Positions 9,519-18,689 of a stretch of DNA of 64,000 nucleotides are shown one piece after another. The notes beneath the pieces were generated by a model. That model made no database searches, was not told the DNA's origin, and saw nothing but the letters and a program-made list of their open reading frames with translations. The position numbers were made by a program, and so were the translations under genes. How positions within the stretch are numbered: position 1 is the stretch's first letter; the number at the start of each line of letters is the position of its first letter. Source of the stretch: Cunninghamia lanceolata (taxonomy: Eukaryota > Streptophyta > Pinopsida > Cupressales > Cupressaceae); the NCBI GenBank assembly GCA_027924645.1, contig BSBN01000445.1, positions 8,291,001-8,355,000 on the forward strand, in the 5' to 3' direction.

Positions 9519-11896
9519 TGTAATGTCCCTTTTTTGGCGCATTGATTTTTGTGCGCATTATGCTTGGTCCTAGTCTCTCGATGGCTAGCCGACATGTTGG
9601 TGGGAGCTCCAAACTTCTTGGAGTGATCGTATTTCTATCTGCAGTGTAGTTTTGGATATCTCAAGTCTGCATTTTTATCAGGGATGGTCAAAGTTATTTA
9701 CCAGAATATTTTGGCCCGGTTTAATTATCAAATTTGGAGTTATAAGGGAGTTTATTTAATTTGGTAATTAAACAGGTTATTTTAATTATTTATTGTGCAC
9801 TAAAGTATAAGGTTGGATTATTTAAGGTGACTTAATGTTATGTCTTGAGGGGAAAAAGGGAAATGTTTAGTTTATTATTCCCTAGTCACTTAAAGTGTGC
9901 ACATAACTTGGAAATAGAAATATTTTATAAGTGGGAGAAGAAAAGGCTCTATTTTCAAGAAAGATCATTTTGTAACTCCCAGAGGCTTTTAAAAAGGGAG
10001 TGAGAGCTCATTTGGAGGTATGCTTGAAATTTGTATTGTTACTCTGTTGGATTGAACCTGCGTGTTCTTCCATTTGCTACCCTTCTTGTGGACGAAAACC
10101 CACTCGAAGAAGATCAGTTTCGGTAGTGAGATATCTACCCTAGCTGGTAATGGTGTCTTCCATTTCAGGGAATCACATAGAGCTGATCAGATGATATAGA
10201 GTTTGTTATGTTAAGCATTGTACTTTCATTTTTGCATTGAAATAAGAGTCTGGAGTGATGTTAGAAGACTGAAGTTGTATTTAGACTAAGCATGATCTTA
10301 TTTCCAGTTGTATGTACCTTGCTGGCCGTACTGGTTGCCTGGTACGATTTGTATGGAAAAATTAATTGAAGGCATTTTGAGATATTCTATCTATTGCATT
10401 TGCATTGTGGTGTTAGGAGTATATATTTCATAAGGTTTTTTTTAGATCCCATGGCATTTTGCATTTGTTCTAGGTGAAACGAACCACTGCAGGCCGTACC
10501 ACCTGAAAGGTACGATCCATCATAGAAATTAATATTGATGCTGTTGGGTGTTGTGGTATGTTGCAATGTTATTCTAATCCTTTGGCACCATCAGCACAAG
10601 CATTTGAATGAGTTTTCAAGCAGTGTTAAAATTGTTATGAAGACTCCCGTACAAATGGACTGCCGTACTGCTGTATGTACGATTTGGAGATAGAAAGGAT
10701 ATACAGACATCTTCGAATCTAGTATCTTGGAAATCTTCATTGTTGCTATGAATCTTGCATTCTAAACCATCTGTAGGGTGTTAGTTGCATTTCCAAGAAA
10801 GAACTGAAAATCTCATGGTGTCCCTGCCATGATCGTACCAGCTGAAGAGTGATGAAATCAATAAAAAATTTTAAATGCATGCCATTTGTTTGAAAAATCA
10901 TTGGAGTGTCTTTGCTAGCTCAAACCGATCCATTTAAGTCTGTTTGCAAATGGTTTTGAAGCATATTGGAGCCTTGGTGAACAAATCCGTACTAGACTGC
11001 CGTACAATGCTGATGGTGGTCGATTCATTTTAGGAAACTGTTTGTGAAGTTTATGATAGTAAATGCATTTGGAATGAAGTTGCATGAGTTGGGCGACCAT
11101 TTAAGTGTCATTACAGCCACCTTATAGCAGTGATCTAATTTTTGTATGCAGCTGTACCTCTCCAGGCCGTACAGTCCTGGACATGAATGCAAAAAGGTGG
11201 TGGACTGTATTTTCCATTCTGTGTATTATAAAGTGCTCAGAAAGAATTTGTATGGTGTTTAGATCAGTTTTTGGGCAGTTGATTGTTGATTTATGTGTGT
11301 GAGTTTATGGTATTTTAGCTTCATTCATGGCCGCCATTCAGAAAAGACAGTCAGCAGAATTGTAAGACAGTGAACAACCAATAAGTATCAAAATATCATG
11401 TCTTGACCAGTAAATTGAAGGCTCTTTGTCAAATGAAAAGTGCAGGGTATGATTCTATGCTTGGATCTCAAGATAAAATGCTCATCTGGTTTTAATGTAT
11501 AGTGATATTGTTCAAGCTTTGATCGAGTATTTCATACTTCCATTGTAATCAAATTTACATTAAGTCCCCTGGATGGTTTACCGCCAGTGAGGAGGGAAAG
11601 AACAATTAAACACTGTAACCCCTGGATGGTTTCACCGCCAGTGAGGATAAAGAATATTTCTCTTTCTTTCTACCCACTGAACAAGTGGTGAATTCCCACT
11701 GCATAAGTGGATGCCTGCATAAGCAGATGAATGTTTCTTTATTTGCACAATGTTTAAAATTGCAATCCAAAGCACATTATGCTCTCACCTCGCCCAGTTG
11801 GGATCTTGGTGATCAGAAGTGTGGAGGAGTTGAGTGTGCTAACATTGATTATCATTGTTCTCTATTTTGGAAAAAAATTTGGGGTTTTACATTACA
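9519..11896 (+). repeat. 5' LTR of the PDS5-carrying element
   Basis: TG...CA-bounded. A TATA-like CTTTTAAAAAG lies at 9986-9996. CCGTAC occurs seven times on the plus strand (10326, 10494, 10647, 10663, 10987, 11000, 11167). Near the 3' end are two copies of a CCCCTGGATGGTTT..CCGCCAGTGAGGA segment and two small hairpins (CCACT..AGTGG at 11674-11688 and 11696-11710). Confidence 0.92.
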
Positions 11897-11912
11897 GTGG
11901 TATCAAAGCTGG
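11897..11912 (+). other. Primer binding site
   Basis: GTGGTATCAAAGCTGG starts immediately after the LTR. It matches the initiator Met tRNA complement TGGTATCAGAGC except for one base. Confidence 0.75.
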
Positions 11913-11956
11913 TTTCTGCTTGCCAGCCTGTTGGGTGATCAATTTGTGCAGAGTGC

Positions 11957-14900
11957 ATGTTTAGAATTTCCATTTGCCTGTCAGAAAATTTCAGTGGTTT
12001 GATGAATTCGCCTTCGCCGATCAAGATGGAAAAAACTTTGTCACACAGTAAGACTGTATCAAGAGAGGATCAGAGCAGAAGTCCACTTTCAAAGAACTTC
12101 AATGATTCTTTCATATATGACCATCCTAGTAACTTGCAGAAAGGTGTAGCGGGAATCTCGCTATTTACATTAGGAAATGAATTGGAGCTATTGCACATGT
12201 TTAAGTATACACTCCTCAGCAAGTTGGGAGAAGTTGAGAGTCATTTGTCTAAGATCAAACAATCAGAGTGTAGGAATTTGAAGTGGGCTTTGGAGCCATT
12301 ATTGATTGCTTTGGTTCAACCTAAGCTGATGAAACATCCTCTTGAAGATGTAAGACTTGCAGTCACTCTTTGTCTATGTGAGATCACAAGAATCACCGCT
12401 CCTGAAGTTCCTTACAGAAAAGCCATAATGAAGGAAATGTTTCAAGGGATTATTGAAAGTTTCAGGGGATTAGCTGATATAGAAAATCCTTCTTTTGTTA
12501 AGAGGGCCGCAATACTTGGAATTGTTGCAAATTTTGGTTTTGGGAACATCATGCTAGATATGGGATGTGAAGAAGAGATTCTGCAACTATTTCATTATTT
12601 CTTTGCTACCATTAGCATGTTTCATGAAGACCAAGTTATAACAGCCATGCAAGCCATTGTGTCCCTGATTATTAATGAGAGTGATGAGGTATCTCAACCA
12701 CTCTTGTCTATTTTATTGGCTAATCTAAGAAAGAATGATCAAGAATCCTTATCAATAGAACAAGTTTTAGCTGAAATGGTGTTGAGTCAATGTGAAAACA
12801 AACTAAGACCTTATTTGCCAAAGTGGGAAGAGGATGATTGCACGAGGATGGAACAAGCTGATGGGAAAGAAATTGCTGATGTGTTTGTTGGAGATGAAAA
12901 AGCATTTACTTTGGAGCAAGTTAGTGAAGCTTGTGAGAATCTTGTTGCTTTGAAAGACACAAAGGAGTATGATGAATTTTCAAATGTGTTGGTTGGAAAT
13001 CCAATGGCAATGGATGAAATTGAAAGTTGGAATTCTCCTGCTAAAATCAGTAAAGAAGAAAGAGAAGATGTTGCAAGTCCTAGATTTGATGAAGGAGTTG
13101 AAGATTTTGAAGATTATTTTTCTCTCGAAGTAGAGATGAAAATGATTAACAAGATGTTTGAGGGTGATTCTTCTTGCAAGCCTGTGAGGTTACCAGCAGA
13201 ATGTCGTGTTGAAGACATAAAAAATAATGATGTTACAGCTGGTAAAGAATCTAAAGCTGCTGAAAATTGGGGAACATCCCTTAATGTTGAGTATTTTCAT
13301 CATCCTGAAGAAGGTAATGCTGATTTCACATGGGAATATCCTATGTCAGCTGTAGAACCATTTGTTATTTCTGAGGGTTCAGTGGTAGAGCATGATGATG
13401 TGGAGTTTGTTGAAGATGTTAAATCAGCCCTTAAAGATGACTCTATGCTTAAAGATGGAGCTGCTATAATTTTTGATCAAAGTGACAGTGAAGAGGAGAC
13501 CACTTTCGTGGGATTGAATGGTCATGAAGAAGATAACTTAATAGCAGCTGATTTCAAGAGTCATGCCTTAAAGGATATAACAGAAAATTTGTTGTGTGTT
13601 GCTGATTTGGATTTTAAAATCCAGCTATTAGTCGCAGAAGATAAGATTGTTCAAGTTTTAACACATTTGGACAATACCCATAAGTTTGTTGAGGATCACT
13701 TTTGGAAGGCACAAGTTGTGAAGAGACAGAAGGGTATGGAAGAAGAATCTTCACTTGATGATTGGCATGTTATCAAAGGGGCTTTAGAAACACTAAAATT
13801 AGATTACTTGAACCTTCTTTCTGATCGTGATCATGTCATTAAGTTTGCTGATCATATTAGTGATGCATTGAGAAAAAAAGAGGTAGAGGTTGATAAGCTC
13901 ACATCCGAGTTTAAGGCAACTAAGACTTCTTTGGAGTATTCTCAAAGGGCTCTCTTAGAAGTTGAAAATCAGTTTGAAGTTGCACATCAATTAAGGGAGC
14001 AAGAAAATATTGTATTGGCAAATGAAATCAAGTTGGTGATTGAAGAGCTTGATTTGATCCAGGAAGATTTTGACTTAGGACAACTTCCTAAGTATGCAGA
14101 TTCAGAATTGGAGCAATATGAAGAGTTATCTGAATACGAGGATGAAAACAACTTCCGATCATTTGATAATCCTCTTTTTGATCTGGGAGTTGAATTAACT
14201 TTTGACAATCCTTTTTTTGTGTTGGATGATGAAGACCAATCTGATGTGAATAACATAGATGAGGACAGTAACAGGATATGGGACCCTGGTGAAGTGCATT
14301 CATGGGATGTTAATTTGTACAAAAACTTCATCAGCTGGAAGTCTTCATCAGTTGTTGAAGGTGGACATAAGGCTCAGGTATACAATGAATTAAGTTCAAT
14401 GATAGCTTACTTTCATAAGGAAGTTTATTTTCAGGGTTCTATGGAGGATAGTGGGTTTGGTAAGATTGTTTTAGGGATGTTTTTGGAGTCAAACTTCTAT
14501 CATGAAGCTGCTGTCCTCACTCCTAACAGCCATCATAAGTTGTCAATTGCATATTTTTTTATGGATTGGAGAGAAATTTTGGTAATGACTTTGATGTATG
14601 TTGGTTGGAGATGGCCTAAAACTCTTGTTGTTTCCATAAGATTTCAGTTTGGTGATGGCTGTTCCATTATTAATTTACTGAAATCAAAATTTTATGAAGT
14701 TATATTTGATTGTTACAGCAATGAGGTTGCATTTTTTATAGTTTCTAATTCTTTTTGGATAGATGATAGAAGGTTTCAGCTGAAAAGGACAAGTGTTTCA
14801 GCTAATTTTGCTCTTTTGGATGCTGAGAATCTGATAATTCATGGCTGTTTGGAGTCACTTTCAACTTGTGTTCAAGCTGATTTGTGTTCTTCTTTGGAAG

Positions 14901-15232
14901 AACATTTCAGTTTTTGGTTTCCATCTGTTGTTTCAGGTTCGATAAATTGCATTGATGACTTGTTGAAGGATGCCAACTCCTTCACTTTCATGGTTAAGTA
15001 TGAAAATGAGGTTTGGGATCCAAAAGTTTGGGTGATTGGTAGAATGTTTCAGAGTTTTATGCAGAGTAGTTGTGTAGTTGATAGTTATATCAGAATAGTG
15101 CAACAGAAATGCTGTGGAACATTCTTGAGGTTAACTTGGGATCCAGGTATATTATTGATAATCATGCAGGTTACTCTGTTGGATGGCATGTATTGCTTGA
15201 GGACAAGCAATCTTGAGCAGGGAGGACTGTAA
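11957..15232 (+). CDS. PDS5-like cohesin-cofactor ORF captured in an LTR element
   Basis: A single uninterrupted 1091-codon frame. Residues about 76-287 resemble the N-terminal HEAT-repeat part of plant PDS5, the protein that binds cohesin and controls sister chromatid cohesion. Visible matches include LLSKLGEVESHLSKI, EITRITAPEVPY (142-153) and the helical run to LRPYL. Residues 290-570 are acidic and not recognised, 600-700 look like coiled coil, and 720-1091 are unrecognised. The last residues (SNLEQGGL) and the TAA supplied by the LTR start match the Pol tail of the chromovirus at 26055, so the frame ends in vestigial pol sequence. Start: ATG 11957; ATG 12002 in the same frame is a plausible alternative. 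There are no introns, as expected of a captured cDNA. Whether a protein is made or acts in cohesion is unknown. Confidence 0.82.
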   Translation: MFRISICLSENFSGLMNSPSPIKMEKTLSHSKTVSREDQSRSPLSKNFNDSFIYDHPSNLQKGVAGISLFTLGNELELLHMFKYTLLSKLGEVESHLSKIKQSECRNLKWALEPLLIALVQPKLMKHPLEDVRLAVTLCLCEITRITAPEVPYRKAIMKEMFQGIIESFRGLADIENPSFVKRAAILGIVANFGFGNIMLDMGCEEEILQLFHYFFATISMFHEDQVITAMQAIVSLIINESDEVSQPLLSILLANLRKNDQESLSIEQVLAEMVLSQCENKLRPYLPKWEEDDCTRMEQADGKEIADVFVGDEKAFTLEQVSEACENLVALKDTKEYDEFSNVLVGNPMAMDEIESWNSPAKISKEEREDVASPRFDEGVEDFEDYFSLEVEMKMINKMFEGDSSCKPVRLPAECRVEDIKNNDVTAGKESKAAENWGTSLNVEYFHHPEEGNADFTWEYPMSAVEPFVISEGSVVEHDDVEFVEDVKSALKDDSMLKDGAAIIFDQSDSEEETTFVGLNGHEEDNLIAADFKSHALKDITENLLCVADLDFKIQLLVAEDKIVQVLTHLDNTHKFVEDHFWKAQVVKRQKGMEEESSLDDWHVIKGALETLKLDYLNLLSDRDHVIKFADHISDALRKKEVEVDKLTSEFKATKTSLEYSQRALLEVENQFEVAHQLREQENIVLANEIKLVIEELDLIQEDFDLGQLPKYADSELEQYEELSEYEDENNFRSFDNPLFDLGVELTFDNPFFVLDDEDQSDVNNIDEDSNRIWDPGEVHSWDVNLYKNFISWKSSSVVEGGHKAQVYNELSSMIAYFHKEVYFQGSMEDSGFGKIVLGMFLESNFYHEAAVLTPNSHHKLSIAYFFMDWREILVMTLMYVGWRWPKTLVVSIRFQFGDGCSIINLLKSKFYEVIFDCYSNEVAFFIVSNSFWIDDRRFQLKRTSVSANFALLDAENLIIHGCLESLSTCVQADLCSSLEEHFSFWFPSVVSGSINCIDDLLKDANSFTFMVKYENEVWDPKVWVIGRMFQSFMQSSCVVDSYIRIVQQKCCGTFLRLTWDPGILLIIMQVTLLDGMYCLRTSNLEQGGL
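15215..15227 (+). other. Polypurine tract
   Basis: GAGCAGGGAGGAC abuts the TG of the 3' LTR. Just upstream is TTGCTTGAGGACAAGCAA, a phrase common before the polypurine tract of plant Gypsy elements. Confidence 0.7.
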
Positions 15233-17602
15233 TGTCCCTTTTTTGGCACATTGATTTTTGTGCGCATTATGCTTGGTCCTAGTCTCTCGATGGCTAGCCG
15301 ACATGTTGGTGGGAGCTCCAAACTTCTTGGAGTGATCGTATTTCTATCTGCAGTGTAGTTTTGGATATCTCAAGTCTGCATTTTTATCAGGGATGGTCAA
15401 AGTTATTTACCAGAATATTTTGGCCCGGTTTAATTATCAAATTTGGAGTTATAAGGGAGTTTATTTAATTTGGTAATTAAACAGGTTATTTTAATTATTT
15501 ATTGTGCACTAAAGTATAAGGTTGGATTATTTAAGGTGACTTAATGTTATGTCTTGAGGGGAAAAAGGGAAATGTTTAGTTTATTATTCCCTAGTCACTT
15601 AAAGTGTGCACATAACTTGGAAATAGAAATATTTTATAAGTGGGAGAAGAAAAGGCTCTATTTTCAAGAAAGATCATTTTGTAACTCCCAGAGGCTTTTA
15701 AAAAGGGAGTGAGAGCTCATTTGGAGGTATGCTTGAAATTTGTATTGTTACTCTGTTGGATTGAACCTGCGTGTTCTTCCATTTGCTACCCTTCTTGTGG
15801 ACGAAAACCCACTCGAAGAAGATCAGTTTCGGTAGTGAGATATCTACCCTAGCTGGTAATGGTGTCTTCCATTTCAGGGAATCACATAGAGCTGATCAGA
15901 TGATATAGAGTTTGTTATGTTAAGCATTGTACTTTCATTTTTGCATTGAAATAAGAGTCTAGAGTGATGTTAGAAGACTGAAGTTGTATTTAGACTAAGC
16001 ATGATCTTATTTCCAGTTGTATGTACCTTGCTGGCCGTACTGGTTGCCTGGTACGATTTGTATGGAAAAATTAATTGAAGGCATTTTGAGATATTCTATC
16101 TATTGCATTTGCATTGTGGTGTTAGGAGTATATATTTCATAAGGTTTTTTGATCCCATGGCATTTTGCATTTGTTCTAGGTGAAACGAACCACTGCAGGC
16201 CGTACCACCTGAAAGGTACGATCCATCATAGAAATTAATATTGATGCTGTTGGGTGTTGTGGTATATTGCAATGTTATTCTAATCCTTTGGCACCATCAG
16301 CACAAGCATTTGAATGAGTTTTCAAGCAGTGTTAAAATTGTTATGAAGACTCCCGTACAAATGGACTGCCGTACTGCTGTATGTACGATTTGGAGATAGA
16401 AAGGATATACAGACATCTTCGAATCTAGTATCTTGGAAATCTTCATTGTTGCTATGAATCTTGCATTCTAAACCATCTGTAGGGTGTTAGTTGCATTTCC
16501 AAGAAGGAACTGAAAATCTCATGGTGTCCCTGCCATGATCGTACCAGCTGAAGAGTGATGAAATCAATAAAAAATTTTAAATGCATGCCATTTGTTTGAA
16601 AAATCATTGGAGTGTCTTTGCTAGCTCAAACCGATCCATTTAAGTCTGTTTGCAAATGGTTTTGAAGCATATTGGAGCCTTGGTGAACAAATCCGTACTA
16701 GACTGCCGTACAATGCTGATGGTGGTCGATTCATTTTAGGAAACTGTTTGTGAAGTTTATGATAGTAAATGCATTTGGAATGAAGTTGCATGGGTTGGGC
16801 GACCATTTAAGTGTCATTACAGCCACCTTATAGCAGTGATCTGATTTTTGTATGCAGCTGTACCTCTCCAGGCCGTACAGTCCTGGACATGAATGCAAAA
16901 AGGTGGTGGACTGTATTTTCCATTCTGTGTATTATAAAGTGCTCAGAAAGAATTTGTATGGTGTTTAGATCAGTTTTTGGGCAGTTGATTGTTGATTTAT
17001 GTGTGTGAGTTTATGGTATTTTAGCTTCATTCATGGCCGCCATTCAGAAAAGACAGTCAGCAGAATTGTAAGACAGTGAACAACCAATAAGTATCAAAAT
17101 ATCATGTCTTGACCAGTAAATTGAAGGCTCTTTGTCAAATGAAAAGTGCAGGGTATGATTCTATGCTTGGATCTCAAGATAAAATGCTCATCTGGTTTTA
17201 ATGTATGGTGATATTGTTCAAGCTTTGATCGAGTATTTCATACTTCCATTGTAATCAAATTTACATTAAGTCCCCTGGATGGTTTACCGCCAGTGAGGAG
17301 GGAAAGAACAATTAAACACTGTAACCCCTGGATGGTTTCACCGCCAGTGAGGATAAAGAATATTTCTCTTTCTTTCTACCCACTGAACAAGTGGTGAATT
17401 CCCACTGCATAAGTGGATGCCTGCATAAGCAGATGAATGTTTCTTTATTTGCACAATGTTTAAAATTGCAATCCAAAGCACATTATGCTCTCACCTCGCC
17501 CAGTTGGGATCTTGGTGATCAGAAGTGTGGAGGAGTTGAGTGTGCTAACATTGATTATCATTGTTCTCTATTTTGGAAAAAAATTTGGGGTTTTACATTA
17601 CA
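15228..17602 (+). repeat. 3' LTR of the PDS5-carrying element
   Basis: Nearly identical to 9519-11896. Differences I can see are single substitutions (for example GGCGCATTG to GGCACATTG, CTGGAGTG to CTAGAGTG) and a shorter T run before GATCCCATGG. It ends ACATTACA and is followed by the TACTG duplication. Confidence 0.92.
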
Positions 17603-17860
17603 TACTGCATTGTCCATCACAACTTGGACAACATTCTACACACCCACCTCTATGACCACCTCATCCAACATGTTGCATACAGTGTCAGCATTTTTTACTG
17701 CATTGGAGGTGTCAACTAACTTTAAGAACACCAACTAATCACTTGAAGCCATGAGAAAGTTAATTAAAGTGTGGTTACTTCCATCCATACACCCATCAAA
17801 CAAAATAGTGCAGCCCTTTCTTTGCCAAACCCTAGCAGCTAACTAAACAAGAACAAGAAA
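17603..17860 (-). pseudogene. hAT (DUF659-type) transposase fragment, proximal part
   Basis: The minus strand encodes, with stops, segments such as GCTILFDGCMDGSNHTLINFL, SNAVKNADTVCNMLDEVV and NVVQVVMDNA. These match the DUF659 region of plant hAT transposases ('DGWTD..N.TLINFLV', 'LDEVVEEVG..NVVQVVTDNA'). The reading continues at 9518 once the LTR element is excised. Decay predates or accompanies the insertion. The upstream exon is not recognised. Confidence 0.8.
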
Positions 17861-18118
17861 TTTTAAAAACTGAATCCTAAAACCCTACAATGTGAGGGAA
17901 AAGAAGAACTCTAAAAAAAAGGAAACACAAGCAGGGGCAAAAAACTCATTCAATCAGCTCAAAAGCACTAAAAATCCAGTCAAATCACCTGAGATTGCAA
18001 GGAATGCTGTCAATGCATCAAGAAGTGAGAGCTAGAAGAGTGAAAGTATGAAAAATGAACTGATTTTTTGCCTTGATCACTGTGGACTGATGTTTTGCAC
18101 CAGCTGGCAAGTTTTCAG

Positions 18119-18330
18119 GTTGAATTCTCAATTACTCGGCAATTTTTTTGCCAAAAAATTGCCCCCGAGTTTTTGGGCAAGTGATTCAGGAGCAGTTTTG
18201 ACTCGCAGTAACTCGCAAATCACGCAAATTTTCTGTGAGTTTTTAATCTATGGAATTTTGCATACGGCAATTGCAGAAAATTACAAGTCTGGAAAAATTT
18301 TAAACTTCTCTCTAAAACCCTGCAACTGAT
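18119..18330. repeat. hAT-like subterminal sequence with hairpin
   Basis: ACTCGGCAATTTTTTTGCC and its near complement (AAAAAATTGCCCCCGAGT) form an inverted repeat at 18135-18170. Repeated ACTCGC motifs follow. Wording similar to 7220-7290 of the hAT-type element suggests a related terminal region. I cannot fix ends. The rest of 17861-18650 shows nothing I recognise. Confidence 0.35.
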
Positions 18331-18656
18331 CAAATTTCCACATTTGTTCCTTAACTGACCTTGCTCTGCACGAATTTATCTGTCCTAGCAGACCCTGCTG
18401 CATCCACTCTGTCCTAGCGCTCAACCCTCTGCACCGGGAAGATTTCTTCTCAGCCTGCAGGTTTCTAAAAAGATTTTCTGCCCTGTCTCTGCACACAATT
18501 CCTGCAATCTGCACCTGCACACAATGTTACCCTTAGCTATAACAACCAACCCTGAACCTACAAATTCTGCTCCGCCTTCTCTGCCCAGCTGTCTTAAATC
18601 AACAATACAGACTAATTTGATAATGGTTACAATCAACTCTGAAAGGTTTTTGGGAA

Positions 18657-18670
18657 GGCTCTGATACCAA
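18657..18670 (-). other. Possible primer binding site of a minus-strand element
   Basis: GGCTCTGATACCAA is the complement of TTGGTATCAGAGCC. It is followed by TGTTGTGAGG, which could be the end of an LTR on the minus strand. No matching gag or second LTR was found. Confidence 0.35.
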
Positions 18671-18689
18671 ATGTTGTGAGGAGACAATG

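Larger units (their letters stand above)
9519..17602 (+). mobile_element. Intact non-autonomous LTR retrotransposon carrying a PDS5-like ORF
   Basis: LTRs at 9519-11896 (2378 bp) and 15228-17602 (2375 bp) both start TGTAATGTCCC and end TTTTACATTACA. The element is flanked by a perfect 5-bp duplication TACTG (9514-9518 and 17603-17607). A tRNA-Met-type primer binding site follows the 5' LTR and a purine tract precedes the 3' LTR. The 3.33-kb interior has no gag, protease, reverse transcriptase, RNase H or integrase; it is filled by one long ORF. By eye the LTRs differ at roughly ten positions, so the insertion is recent. The target was a hAT transposase remnant. Confidence 0.93.

Noticed and set aside
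18421..18687. Minus-strand 88-codon ORF near the candidate primer site, considered as gag
   Set aside because: It has no gag signature, and the frame ends without a domain.
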